DNA from: Actinomycetales bacterium
GTDB lineage: Bacteria > Actinomycetota > Actinomycetes > Actinomycetales > Microbacteriaceae
DNA length: 40,627 nucleotides
Assembly (NCBI GenBank): GCA_015655445.1
Contig: JAATFA010000148.1
Span: 1 to 40,627 of the forward strand
Direction of reading: 5' to 3'
Part shown: one piece after another, positions 11,334 to 20,268 of the stretch
Layout: the number at the start of each line of letters is the position of its first letter
Position numbering within the stretch: the first letter of the stretch is position 1
Translations under genes and position numbers: made by a program
The notes under the pieces: model-generated
Databases searched by the model: none
What the model was told of the DNA's origin: nothing
What the model saw: the letters and a program-made list of their open reading frames with translations, nothing else

Positions 11334-12085
11334 CCGCGCTCGTCATCCTGCCCACCTACGACGAGCGGGACACGCTCGAGCAGACCGTCGGCGCGGTGCT
11401 CGCCGCGTGTCCGCGCGCGCACGTCCTCGTCGTCGACGACGCGTCGCCGGTCGGGACCGGCGCGGTCGCCGACGACCTCGCCGGCCGCGACGAGCGGATC
11501 TCCGTGCTGCACCGTCCGGGCAAGCAGGGCCTCGGCGCCGCCTACCTCGCGGGCTTCGCGTGGGCGCTCGACCGCTCCTTCGACGTCGTCGTCGAGATGG
11601 ACGCCGACGGATCCCACCCCGCCGTAGCGCTCCCAGCGCTGCTCGCCTCGCTCGCGCACGCCGACCTCGCGCTCGGCTCCCGCTGGACGCCGGGCGGCGG
11701 CACGGTGGGCTGGCCTCTGCGCCGTCGGGTCCTCTCGCGCGCCGGCTCGGGCTACGCGCGCCTCGCCCTCGGCCTGCCGGTGCGCGATGTCACCGGCGGG
11801 TTCCGTGCCTACCGCGCACGCCTGCTTCGCTCCCTCCTGGCGCATCCGGTCGCGAGCCAGGGCTACAGCTTCCAGATCGAGATGGTCATGCGCGCCGTCG
11901 ACCTCGGCGCGCGCGTCGTCGAGCTGCCGATCGTCTTCACGGACCGTCGTATCGGGCGCTCGAAGATGTCGGGCGGGATCATCCTCGAGGCGATGCTCCT
12001 TGTCACGCGCTGGGCGATCGCACGGCGCCTCCGCTCGGGTCCGCGCGCTCGCGCTCGCGCGCCGCGTCCGTTCCGGACGGTGTGA
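11330..12085 (+). CDS. Family 2 glycosyltransferase, polyprenol monophosphomannose synthase-like
   Basis: VILPTYDERDTLEQTVGAVLA, VLVVDDASPVGTG, VVEMDADGSHPA, DVTGGFRAYR, YSFQIEMVMRAVDLGARVVELPIVFTDRRIGRSKMSGGI, which are Dpm1/Ppm1 hallmarks. ATGA overlap with the GT-C gene. Confidence 0.9.
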   Translation: MTALVILPTYDERDTLEQTVGAVLAACPRAHVLVVDDASPVGTGAVADDLAGRDERISVLHRPGKQGLGAAYLAGFAWALDRSFDVVVEMDADGSHPAVALPALLASLAHADLALGSRWTPGGGTVGWPLRRRVLSRAGSGYARLALGLPVRDVTGGFRAYRARLLRSLLAHPVASQGYSFQIEMVMRAVDLGARVVELPIVFTDRRIGRSKMSGGIILEAMLLVTRWAIARRLRSGPRARARAPRPFRTV

Positions 12086-12191
12086 GACCGCGCGGCGGAG
12101 GGGAGTATCCGGCGGTGCGCACCGTGGTGCAGAGTGGTGGCGTGCGGAGCAGACGGTCCAGTGCTGGCCGGGGGCCGGGAAGCGGAAGGCG

Positions 12192-12875
12192 ATGACGATC
12201 CTCGTCGCGGAGGACGACCCGGTCATGGGGCGGTTGCTCGTGCGGGGCTTCCGCGCCGAGGGCCATGACGTGGAGTGGGTGTCGACGGGCGTCGACGCGC
12301 TCACCGCCCTCTCGCGAGCGGACGTGCGCCTCGCCGTCGTGGACGTCATGCTCCCGCTCATGACGGGCTTCGAGCTGTGCAGCCGCGCGCGGGCGACGGG
12401 TGTGAGCGTGCCGATCATCCTCCTCACCGCGCGCGACGCAGTGGAGGACCGCGTGTTCGGCCTCGACGCGGGTGCCGACGACTACCTCACGAAGCCGTTC
12501 GCGTTCGTCGAGCTCGCCGCGCGCGTCCGCGCCCTTCTGCGCCGAGACGTCTCCGCGGTCGGGCAGCTCGCCCTGGGGAGCGTGCAGCTCGACAGCCTCT
12601 CCCGCATCGTGAGGATCGGCGAGCACGAGCTCTCCCTGAGTCCCAAGGAGTTCGCCCTCCTGCGCGTGCTCATGCAGCGCGCGGGACGTCCGACCTCGCG
12701 CACGGAGATCCTCGAGCAGGTGTGGGGGAGCACCGAGCACATCGATCCCAACATCGTCGACCAGTACATCAGCTACGTGCGGCGGAAGCTCGAGCCCGCG
12801 CGCGACGTCGTCATCCGCACGCGGCGCGGCGTCGGCTACTCGATCGAGCTCGCCTCGGACGACGCGTCGGCGTGA
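12192..12875 (+). CDS. OmpR/PhoB-type response regulator
   Basis: ILVAEDDPVMGRLL, VVDVMLPLMTGFELC, LLTARDAVEDRVFGLDAGADDYLTKPF, winged-helix C-terminus YISYVRRKLE...RTRRGVGYSIE. Confidence 0.95.
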   Translation: MTILVAEDDPVMGRLLVRGFRAEGHDVEWVSTGVDALTALSRADVRLAVVDVMLPLMTGFELCSRARATGVSVPIILLTARDAVEDRVFGLDAGADDYLTKPFAFVELAARVRALLRRDVSAVGQLALGSVQLDSLSRIVRIGEHELSLSPKEFALLRVLMQRAGRPTSRTEILEQVWGSTEHIDPNIVDQYISYVRRKLEPARDVVIRTRRGVGYSIELASDDASA

Positions 12876-14236
12876 AGCTCCTCGCCAACCTGCCGATCCG
12901 GTGGCGGATCACGCTCGGCTCCGTCGGGATCGCGATCGTCCTGCTCGCGCCGCTCGCCCTTCTCATCGACGCGCGCGTGCACGGCGTGCTGCGCTCGGCC
13001 AACGAGACCGTGCTCGAGGAGGTGACCGACCCGATCGTCGCCTCGATCGGCACGGGCGCGACGGCCTCGCTGCCGCAGGCGCGCGGCGAGCCCGGCGTCG
13101 TCGTCATCGACCCGTCGGGCCGCGTCGTGCTCCGCTCGATCCCGCGTGAGCTCGCAGGCCAGGTGCTGCGCGCCGGCACCCCCGCGCGCGACGAGACCCG
13201 GGACCTCACGGCTCGCGGCGACGAGTACATCGTGCTCGTGCGACCGGTCTCGACGGCGGACGGTACGTGGGTCGTCGCGGCAGCGCGCAGCGAGCGCTCG
13301 AGCGAGATCGTCTCCGAGCAGCTCGACGCGACGATCGCGATGGCGAGCGGGGTCCTCCTCGTGCTCGAGGCGGCCGCCGCGTGGCTGCTCTCCTCCGCCG
13401 CCCTGCGGCCCGTGCGCCGCATGCAGCGCCGTGCGGTCGCCCTCCGCGCCGAGGGCTCGGACGGACTGCTGCCCCTCGGGCCCGCGCGGGACGAGCTCAC
13501 GGACCTCGCGACGACCCTCAACGAGCTCATCGCCGAGCTGCGCGCCTCCGCCGAGCGCGAGCGCCAGATGGTCTCCGACGCGAGCCACGAGCTGCGCACC
13601 CCGCTCGCCGTGCTGCGGACGCAGCTCGAGCTGGCCCGCTTGAGCGCGGGGGATGCGACCGCGCTCCTCGCCGAGATCACCGCTGCCGAGGGGCACGTCG
13701 ACCGCCTCATCCGCCTCACCGACGACCTGCTCGCGCTCTCGCGCATCGCGACGGAGCCGCCGAGCCGCTCCCGGTGGGGCGAGCTCGTCGACGAGCTGCG
13801 CGACGCCGTGGATCGGTGGCGGCTCGTAGCCGCCTCCCGCGGCGTGCGGATCGAGTACGGCGACGGCGAGGAGGGATCGCCGGCGGGTTCGGTCGAGATC
13901 GGCCCGTGGGACTTCGCGCGGATCCTCGACAACCTCATCGGAAACGCGACGGCGGCCGTGCCGGACGGCGGCACGGTGCTCGTGCGGCTCGAGGACGCCC
14001 GCGACCGGTGGCGACTCCTCGTCGAGGACGACGGGCCGGGCATGCCGCCCGCCTTCGTGCCCGTCGCCTTCGACCGCTTCACCCGGCCCGACGTCGCGCG
14101 GAGCGCCGATCGCGGCGGGAGCGGGCTCGGGCTCTCGATCGTCGCCGCGCTCGCGCGCTCGGCGGGAGGATCGGCGCGCATCGACAACCGGCCGGGCGAG
14201 GGCGTCACGGTCGTCGTCGAGCTCCCCGTGCGCTGA
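12872..14236 (+). CDS. HAMP-domain sensor histidine kinase
   Basis: MVSDASHELRTPLAVLRTQ H-box, ILDNLIGNATAAVPDGG N-box, EDDGPGMP, GGSGLGLSIVAALA; GTG start overlapping the RR stop. Confidence 0.95.
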   Translation: MKLLANLPIRWRITLGSVGIAIVLLAPLALLIDARVHGVLRSANETVLEEVTDPIVASIGTGATASLPQARGEPGVVVIDPSGRVVLRSIPRELAGQVLRAGTPARDETRDLTARGDEYIVLVRPVSTADGTWVVAAARSERSSEIVSEQLDATIAMASGVLLVLEAAAAWLLSSAALRPVRRMQRRAVALRAEGSDGLLPLGPARDELTDLATTLNELIAELRASAERERQMVSDASHELRTPLAVLRTQLELARLSAGDATALLAEITAAEGHVDRLIRLTDDLLALSRIATEPPSRSRWGELVDELRDAVDRWRLVAASRGVRIEYGDGEEGSPAGSVEIGPWDFARILDNLIGNATAAVPDGGTVLVRLEDARDRWRLLVEDDGPGMPPAFVPVAFDRFTRPDVARSADRGGSGLGLSIVAALARSAGGSARIDNRPGEGVTVVVELPVR

Positions 14237-14361
14237 GCGCTCCTCCCCAGGCGCCGTTCGATGCGAGCGCTCCCCGGATGCGCAGGCGCGGCGGGGCGAG
14301 CGGCACCGGGTCGGGCAACCTGGTTCCAGCTCGTGCCGGCCCCTCTGTCGAAAGGACGACC

Positions 14362-14688
14362 GTGCGATCGCCGCGTACCTCTTTAACACCGCTCTCCTCC
14401 CCCACGCCGTCCGGTCGTTCGCTCGTGCCGCCCGCGGAATCCTCGACGGCGGCCTGCCCGCCCTCGTGGCGCGCGCGAAGCGCGGGACCGTCCGTCGTCC
14501 GCATGCGCGGCCCGCGATCGTCGGTCGTGCGGATGGCGGATGACGCGGGCGCCGCGACCGCGGAGTACGCGATCGTCATCATGGCCGCCGTAGCCTTCGC
14601 GGGCCTGCTCGTCGCGATCATGCGCAGCGACCAGGTGCGGCAGATCCTCACCGACCTCGTCCAGCGCGCTCTCACTTTCGCGGGATGA
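14362..14688 (+). CDS. DUF4244 protein (Flp-pilin-like small protein of actinobacterial Tad loci)
   Basis: DDAGAATAEYAIVIMAAVAFAGLLVAIMRSDQVRQILTDLVQRALTF; GTG 14362 has an upstream AAAGGACGAC ribosome-binding site; alternative ATG 14503. Confidence 0.8.
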   Translation: MRSPRTSLTPLSSPTPSGRSLVPPAESSTAACPPSWRARSAGPSVVRMRGPRSSVVRMADDAGAATAEYAIVIMAAVAFAGLLVAIMRSDQVRQILTDLVQRALTFAG

Positions 14689-15020
14689 GGCGCACGACGC
14701 ACGGCGAGCGTGGCAGCGTCGCCGCAGAGTTCGCGGTCGCCCTCCCCGCGGTCGGGCTCGTGCTCGCGCTCGGCCTCGGCGCCGTCGAGCTCGGCGCGCT
14801 CGACGTGCGCCTGCAGGACGCGGCCTCGCTCGCCGCGCGTGCGCTCGCACGCGGCGACGACCCGCCCGGGGCGGCGCTCCCCTCCGGAGCCGCGCTCACC
14901 CGCGCGGACGCCGACGGCCTCGTGTGCGCGACGGTCGTGGCGAGCGGCGGGGGCGCGTTCGCGGCGGTGCGCCTGTCGGCGCGCAGCTGCGCATGGGACG
15001 AGCGGGCGGCATCGACGTGA
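14685..15020 (+). CDS. TadE-like pilus assembly protein
   Basis: ERGSVAAEFAVALPAVGLVLALGLGAVELGALDVRLQDAASLAARALARGD; ATGA overlap with the upstream gene. Confidence 0.85.
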   Translation: MRRTTHGERGSVAAEFAVALPAVGLVLALGLGAVELGALDVRLQDAASLAARALARGDDPPGAALPSGAALTRADADGLVCATVVASGGGAFAAVRLSARSCAWDERAAST

Positions 15021-15685
15021 CCCGCTCGCTCCGGCGCCGTCCGCGACTGCCTCGCGCGTTCCTGGCTCGCGCGTTCCCGGCTCGTCCTGGTGGGACTCGT
15101 TCGGGCGGGACGCGTTCGGGCGGGATGCGTGCGCACGGAGCGGGCGCGCACTCGATCGGCGCCCGAGTGCGCGCGAGTCGTGCGCACTCGGGCGGCGCTC
15201 ACGGGAGGGGCGACGAGCTCGGCGCGGGGTCCGTGCTTGCCCTCGCGGTGTGCGGCGCCGTCGTCGCGCTCGCGATGGCGCTCGCGGCCGTCGGAGCGGT
15301 GCTCGTCGCCCAGCGCCGCGCGGCGGGCGCCGCCGATGCGGCCGCGCTCGCGGCGGCCGACGCCCTCGCGGGCTTCCTCTCCGACGAGCCGTGCGACGCC
15401 GCGTCGCGCGTCGCGCAAGGGAACGGGACGGTCCTCGACGCGTGCGTCGTCGACGGCCTCGTCGCGACCGTCCGCGTACGTGCCTCGTCCGGACCCGTGT
15501 CGCTCCGGGCGTCGGCGACCGCGGGGCCGCCGCCGGCTGGGTCGTCGATCGCGCGTGCGGCGAGCCCGGGGCGCGCGGCGTTCGCGCCCGGCTCCGCCCC
15601 GGGCGAAACATCGGGTCCCGGGGTCGGGAACTGTGTATGGTGTGGTCCGACGACAACGCCGTCCGCCATCCTTTTCCTCATCTAG
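15017..15685 (+). CDS. Rv3654c-type TadE-like protein with low-complexity N-terminal extension
   Basis: ELGAGSVLALAVCGAVVALAMALAAVGAVLVAQRRAAGAADAAALAAADAL; position between tadE and topA; GTGA overlap. Confidence 0.75.
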   Translation: MTRSLRRRPRLPRAFLARAFPARPGGTRSGGTRSGGMRAHGAGAHSIGARVRASRAHSGGAHGRGDELGAGSVLALAVCGAVVALAMALAAVGAVLVAQRRAAGAADAAALAAADALAGFLSDEPCDAASRVAQGNGTVLDACVVDGLVATVRVRASSGPVSLRASATAGPPPAGSSIARAASPGRAAFAPGSAPGETSGPGVGNCVWCGPTTTPSAILFLI

Positions 15686-15700
15686 TTCGGCAGGAGCACT

Positions 15701-18409
15701 GTGCCAGCCTCGAAGAAGCTCGTGATCGTCGAGTCGCCCGCCAAGGCGAAGACGATCGCGCAGTATCTGGGCAGCGACTATGAGGTACAGGCGTCGGTGG
15801 GCCACATCCGCGACCTCATCGACCCGAAGAACCTGCCTCCCGAGCTCAAGAAGGGCGCTCTCGGCAAGTTCTCCGTCGACGTCGACAACGGGTTCGAGCC
15901 CTACTACGTCGTCTCCGAGGCGAAGAAGCGCACGGTGAGCGAGCTCAAGAGCGCGCTCAAGGGAGCCGATGAGCTCTACCTCGCGACGGATGAGGACCGC
16001 GAGGGCGAGGCGATCGCGTGGCACCTGCTCGAGGTGCTCCAGCCCAAGGTCCCCGTGAAGCGCATGGTCTTCCATGAGATCACCAAGGAGGCGATCGAGC
16101 GGGCGCGGGAGAACACGCGGGACATCGACACCGCCCTCGTCGACGCGCAGGAGACGCGCCGCATCCTCGATCGCCTCTACGGCTACGAGGTCTCGCCCGT
16201 GCTGTGGCGCAAGGTCGGGCCGGGGCTCTCGGCCGGTCGCGTGCAGTCCGCGGCGACGCGCCTCGTCGTGGACCGCGAGCGGGAGCGGCTCGCGTTCGTC
16301 CCCGCGAGCTACTGGGACCTCGGCACGCAGCTGAGCCCGGTGGACGGCGAGCCCCAGCCCTTCGAGGCGCGGCTCGTGCGCCTGGACGGCACGCGCGTCG
16401 CCACGGGACGCGACTTCGACGACCGCGGCCGCCTCACCTCCGACGCCGTGACGCTCGACGAGCCGGCGGCCTCCGCCCTCGCCGCGGCGCTGCGCGATCC
16501 GGCGGCGCAGCTCGTCGTGCGGAGCGTCGAGTCGAAGCCGTACTCGCGCAAGCCCGCCGCGCCGTTCACGACCTCGACCCTGCAGCAGGAGGCGGCGCGC
16601 AAGCTGCGCTTCTCGGCCCGTCAGACGATGAGCCTCGCCCAGTCGCTGTACGAGAACGGCTACATCACGTACATGCGCACCGACTCGACGACGCTCTCCC
16701 AGCAGGCGCTCGACGCCGCGCGAAGCCAGGCGCGTGCCCTCTACGGCGCGGACAGCGTGCCGGAGAAGCCGCGGCAGTACGCGGGGCGCAGCAAGAACGC
16801 GCAGGAGGCGCACGAGGCGATCCGCCCGTCCGGCGAGGCCTTTCGCGCGCCCGCCGATCTGCGCGGTGCGCTCTCCGCCAACGAGTGGCGGCTCTACGAC
16901 CTCATCTGGAAGCGCACCGTCGCCTCCCAGATGGCGGACGCGAAGGGCTCGACCGCGACCGTGACGGTCGTCGCGACCGTTCCCGCGGCCATCGCCGGAT
17001 CGGCCGCCTCGGGCGGGACGACGCGCGAGCTCGAGTTCACCGCCTCGGGCACGGTCATCACCTTCCGCGGCTTCCTCGCCGCGTACGAGGAGAGCCGCGA
17101 CGAGGAGCGCAATGCCGGCGCGGAGCCGACCGAGGCGAAGCTCCCGCAGCTCGCCGAGGGCCAGGCGGTCGAGGTCATCGACGTCGAGCCGCGCGGCCAC
17201 GAGACGAGCCCGCCGCCGCGCTACACGGAGGCGAGCCTCGTCAAGACGCTCGAGGAGCTCGGCATCGGCCGACCCTCCACCTACGCGGGCATCATCTCGA
17301 CGATCATCGACCGCGGCTACGTGACGCAGCGCGGAACGGCCCTCGTGCCGAGCTGGATCGCGTTCAGCGTCGTCCGCCTGCTCGAGGACTTCTTCGGCGA
17401 CCTCGTGCAGTACGACTTCACGGCCGAGATGGAGAACGACCTCGACCGCATCGCGGAGGGCGATGCGGATCGCGTCGACTGGCTCACCGAGTTCTACTTC
17501 GGCAGCGACAAGCACCGCGGACTCCGCGACGTCATCGAGAACCTCGGCGACATCGACGCGCGCGAGATCAACTCCATCCACATCACCGACGACATCACCC
17601 TGCGCATCGGGCGCTACGGGCCCTACCTCGAGGCACCCAACCCGGAGGATGCGAGCACGCCGCGTCGCGTGAACATCCCGAGCGACCTCGCGCCGGACGA
17701 GCTCACGCCGCAGAAGGCGCGCGAGCTCGTGGACGCTCCCGTCGTCGGCGATCGCGTGCTCGGCGCGGACCCGGCCACCGGCAAGCGCATCGTCGTGAAG
17801 GACGGACGCTTCGGCCCGTACGTGACGGAGGTCGACCCGGAGACGGACGGCGCCGATCCGGAGCCCGCGAAGGGCAAGAGGGCCGAGAAGCCGCGGACTG
17901 CCTCGCTCTTCGCGTCGATGGACCCCGCGACGATCGACCTCGCGACCGCGCTCAAGCTCCTCTCCCTCCCGCGTGTGGTCGGCGTCGACCCGGACAGCGG
18001 CGAGGAGATCACGGCCCAGAACGGCCGGTACGGGCCCTACCTCAAGAAGGGATCCGACACGCGGTCCCTCGACAGCGAGGACCAGATCTTCGAGATCGAC
18101 CTCGCGGGGGCGCTCGAGCGCTTCGCGCAGCCGAAGTACGGCGCACGTCGTGCCTCGAGCGCGCTCAAGGAGTTCGACGCCGACCCCGTGAGCGGCAAGC
18201 CGATCCGGATCCGCGATGGCCGCTTCGGCCCGTACGTCACCGATGGCGAGACGAACGTGACGATCCCGCGAGGTGAGGATCCGCTCGCGATCGAGTTCGA
18301 TCGTGCGGTGCAGATGCTCGCCGAGAAGCGTGCGAAGGGCCCGTCCGCGCCCCGCACTCGCCGCACGGCGACGCGCCGGCCCGCCGCGAGCGCGAGCAAG
18401 AAGAAGTAG
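15701..18409 (+). CDS. topA: DNA topoisomerase I
   Basis: KKLVIVESPAKAKTIAQYLG, LYLATDEDREGEAIAWHL, ITYMRTDSTTLS, C-terminal repeats, Lys-rich tail. Confidence 0.98.
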   Translation: MPASKKLVIVESPAKAKTIAQYLGSDYEVQASVGHIRDLIDPKNLPPELKKGALGKFSVDVDNGFEPYYVVSEAKKRTVSELKSALKGADELYLATDEDREGEAIAWHLLEVLQPKVPVKRMVFHEITKEAIERARENTRDIDTALVDAQETRRILDRLYGYEVSPVLWRKVGPGLSAGRVQSAATRLVVDRERERLAFVPASYWDLGTQLSPVDGEPQPFEARLVRLDGTRVATGRDFDDRGRLTSDAVTLDEPAASALAAALRDPAAQLVVRSVESKPYSRKPAAPFTTSTLQQEAARKLRFSARQTMSLAQSLYENGYITYMRTDSTTLSQQALDAARSQARALYGADSVPEKPRQYAGRSKNAQEAHEAIRPSGEAFRAPADLRGALSANEWRLYDLIWKRTVASQMADAKGSTATVTVVATVPAAIAGSAASGGTTRELEFTASGTVITFRGFLAAYEESRDEERNAGAEPTEAKLPQLAEGQAVEVIDVEPRGHETSPPPRYTEASLVKTLEELGIGRPSTYAGIISTIIDRGYVTQRGTALVPSWIAFSVVRLLEDFFGDLVQYDFTAEMENDLDRIAEGDADRVDWLTEFYFGSDKHRGLRDVIENLGDIDAREINSIHITDDITLRIGRYGPYLEAPNPEDASTPRRVNIPSDLAPDELTPQKARELVDAPVVGDRVLGADPATGKRIVVKDGRFGPYVTEVDPETDGADPEPAKGKRAEKPRTASLFASMDPATIDLATALKLLSLPRVVGVDPDSGEEITAQNGRYGPYLKKGSDTRSLDSEDQIFEIDLAGALERFAQPKYGARRASSALKEFDADPVSGKPIRIRDGRFGPYVTDGETNVTIPRGEDPLAIEFDRAVQMLAEKRAKGPSAPRTRRTATRRPAASASKKK

Positions 18410-19026
18410 TGTCGGGCCTCTTCCTCACGCTCGAGGGCGGCGACGGATCCGGCAAGTCGACGCAGTCCGCTCTCCTCGCCGCGTGGCTGCGGGAGCGCGG
18501 ACGGGAGGTCGTGCTCTCCCGCGAGCCGGGCGGCACCGAGCTGGGCGCGGAGATCCGTGAGCTGCTCCTGCACCGCCGCGCCTACATGGCGCCGCGCGCC
18601 GAGGCGCTCCTCTACGCTGCCGATCGGGCGCAGAACGTCGCGACGGTCGTGCGTCCGGCGCTCGAGGCGGGCGCGGTCGTGCTCCAGGACCGCTACCTCG
18701 ACTCCTCGGTCGCGTATCAGGGGGCCGGACGCGTGCTCTCGCCCGACGAGGTGCGCCGCCTCTCGCTCTGGGCGTCCGAGGAGCTCCTGCCCGACCTGAC
18801 GATCCTCCTCGACCTCGATCCGGCGGTCGGCCGGGCGCGTCTCGACGGCGCGCGCACGCGCTACGACCGGCTCGAGGCCGAGCGGCAGGACTTCCACGAG
18901 CGCGTGCGCGAGGGGTATCTCGCGCTCGCGGCGGCCGAGCCGGCGCGCTTCCTCGTCCTCGACGCGAGCCAGCCCGTGCACGACATCGCTGACGCCATCC
19001 GCGGGCGCGTCGCCACCCTGCTGTGA
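18409..19026 (+). CDS. tmk: Thymidylate kinase
   Basis: LFLTLEGGDGSGKSTQSALL, LSREPGGTELG, VLQDRYLDSSVAYQGAGR. Confidence 0.96.
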   Translation: MSGLFLTLEGGDGSGKSTQSALLAAWLRERGREVVLSREPGGTELGAEIRELLLHRRAYMAPRAEALLYAADRAQNVATVVRPALEAGAVVLQDRYLDSSVAYQGAGRVLSPDEVRRLSLWASEELLPDLTILLDLDPAVGRARLDGARTRYDRLEAERQDFHERVREGYLALAAAEPARFLVLDASQPVHDIADAIRGRVATLL

Positions 19027-19116
19027 CTGCTCCTCCCCAGGCGCATCGCCCCACGGGGCATCCCGAGCCTCTGCGTCGCCCGGGGAACCGTCGGGGCCAT
19101 CTCCTAGGCTGAACAC

Positions 19117-20268
19117 ATGGGCATCTGGGACGACCTCACGGGCCAGTCGGAGGCGATCGAGGTCTTCCGGGCAGCGGCCGCCTCGGTCCCGGGGTCGGAC
19201 GCGACGATGACGCACTCGTGGCTCATCACGGGGCCGCCCGGATCGGGACGCTCGAACCTCGCGTTCGCGTTCGCCGCGGCGCTCCTCGGTGCGGGGGAGG
19301 ACGACGAGCACACCGCGCGGCAGGTCGCCGCGCGCACGCATCCGGACCTCGGCGTGCTCAGCACGGAGCGTGTCATCATCTCGATCGAGGAGGTGCGGCG
19401 CCTCGTCGCGAGCTCGCAGTACTCCCCGTCGGCGGGGCGATATCGCGTGATGGTCATCGAGGACGCCGACCGCATGAGCGAGCGCACCTCCAACGTGCTC
19501 CTGAAGGCGCTCGAGGAGCCGCCGCCGCGCACGGTCTGGATCCTGTGCGCCCCGAGCGAGGCCGACCTCATCCCCACGATCCGGTCGCGCGTGCGCACCG
19601 TGCGGCTCCGCATGCCGAGCGTCGAGGAGGTCGCCCGGCTCATCGCGCGGCGGGACGGGGTCGATCTCGAGCTCGCGCGGGAGGCGGCGCGCGAGGCGCA
19701 GTCGCACATCGGCATGGCGCACAGGCTCGCGACGAACGCCGAGGCGCGCGACCGCCGGCGGCGCACGCTCGAGCTCGCCCTCGGGATCCGCTCGGTATCC
19801 GAGGCGGTCGCGACCGCCGCGTCGCTGCACGATCTCGCGAGCGAGGATGCGCGGGCGATCACGGAGGAGCGCGACGCCGAGGAGAGGGAGAGCGCCCTGC
19901 GCTCGCTCGGGGTCGAGCCCGGTGGCACCGTCCCGGCGGCTCTGCGCGCCCAGCTGAAGGCGCTCGAGGATGACCAGAAGCGGCGGGCCACCCGCAGCCT
20001 GCGCGACGGTCTCGATCGCATCCTCGTCGACCTGCTCTCGCTCTACCGCGACGTGCTCCTCGTGCAGCTCGGTGTCGACGGCGACCTCGTGAACGCGAGC
20101 ATCCGCGGACGCCTCGACGAGGCCGCCCGCATCTCCTCTCCCGCCCAGACGCTGCGCACCCTCGACGCCATCCAGCAGACGCGCGAGCGCATCGACGCGA
20201 ACGTCGCGCCCGTGCTCGCGCTCGAGGCGATGCTCGTGGCCGCCGTGCGCAAGGAGGTCGCGCCGTGA
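19117..20268 (+). CDS. holB: DNA polymerase III subunit delta'
   Basis: HSWLITGPPGSGRSNLAFAFAAALL, VMVIEDADRMSERTSNVLLKALEEPPPRTVWILCAPS; downstream of tmk. Confidence 0.93.
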   Translation: MGIWDDLTGQSEAIEVFRAAAASVPGSDATMTHSWLITGPPGSGRSNLAFAFAAALLGAGEDDEHTARQVAARTHPDLGVLSTERVIISIEEVRRLVASSQYSPSAGRYRVMVIEDADRMSERTSNVLLKALEEPPPRTVWILCAPSEADLIPTIRSRVRTVRLRMPSVEEVARLIARRDGVDLELAREAAREAQSHIGMAHRLATNAEARDRRRRTLELALGIRSVSEAVATAASLHDLASEDARAITEERDAEERESALRSLGVEPGGTVPAALRAQLKALEDDQKRRATRSLRDGLDRILVDLLSLYRDVLLVQLGVDGDLVNASIRGRLDEAARISSPAQTLRTLDAIQQTRERIDANVAPVLALEAMLVAAVRKEVAP

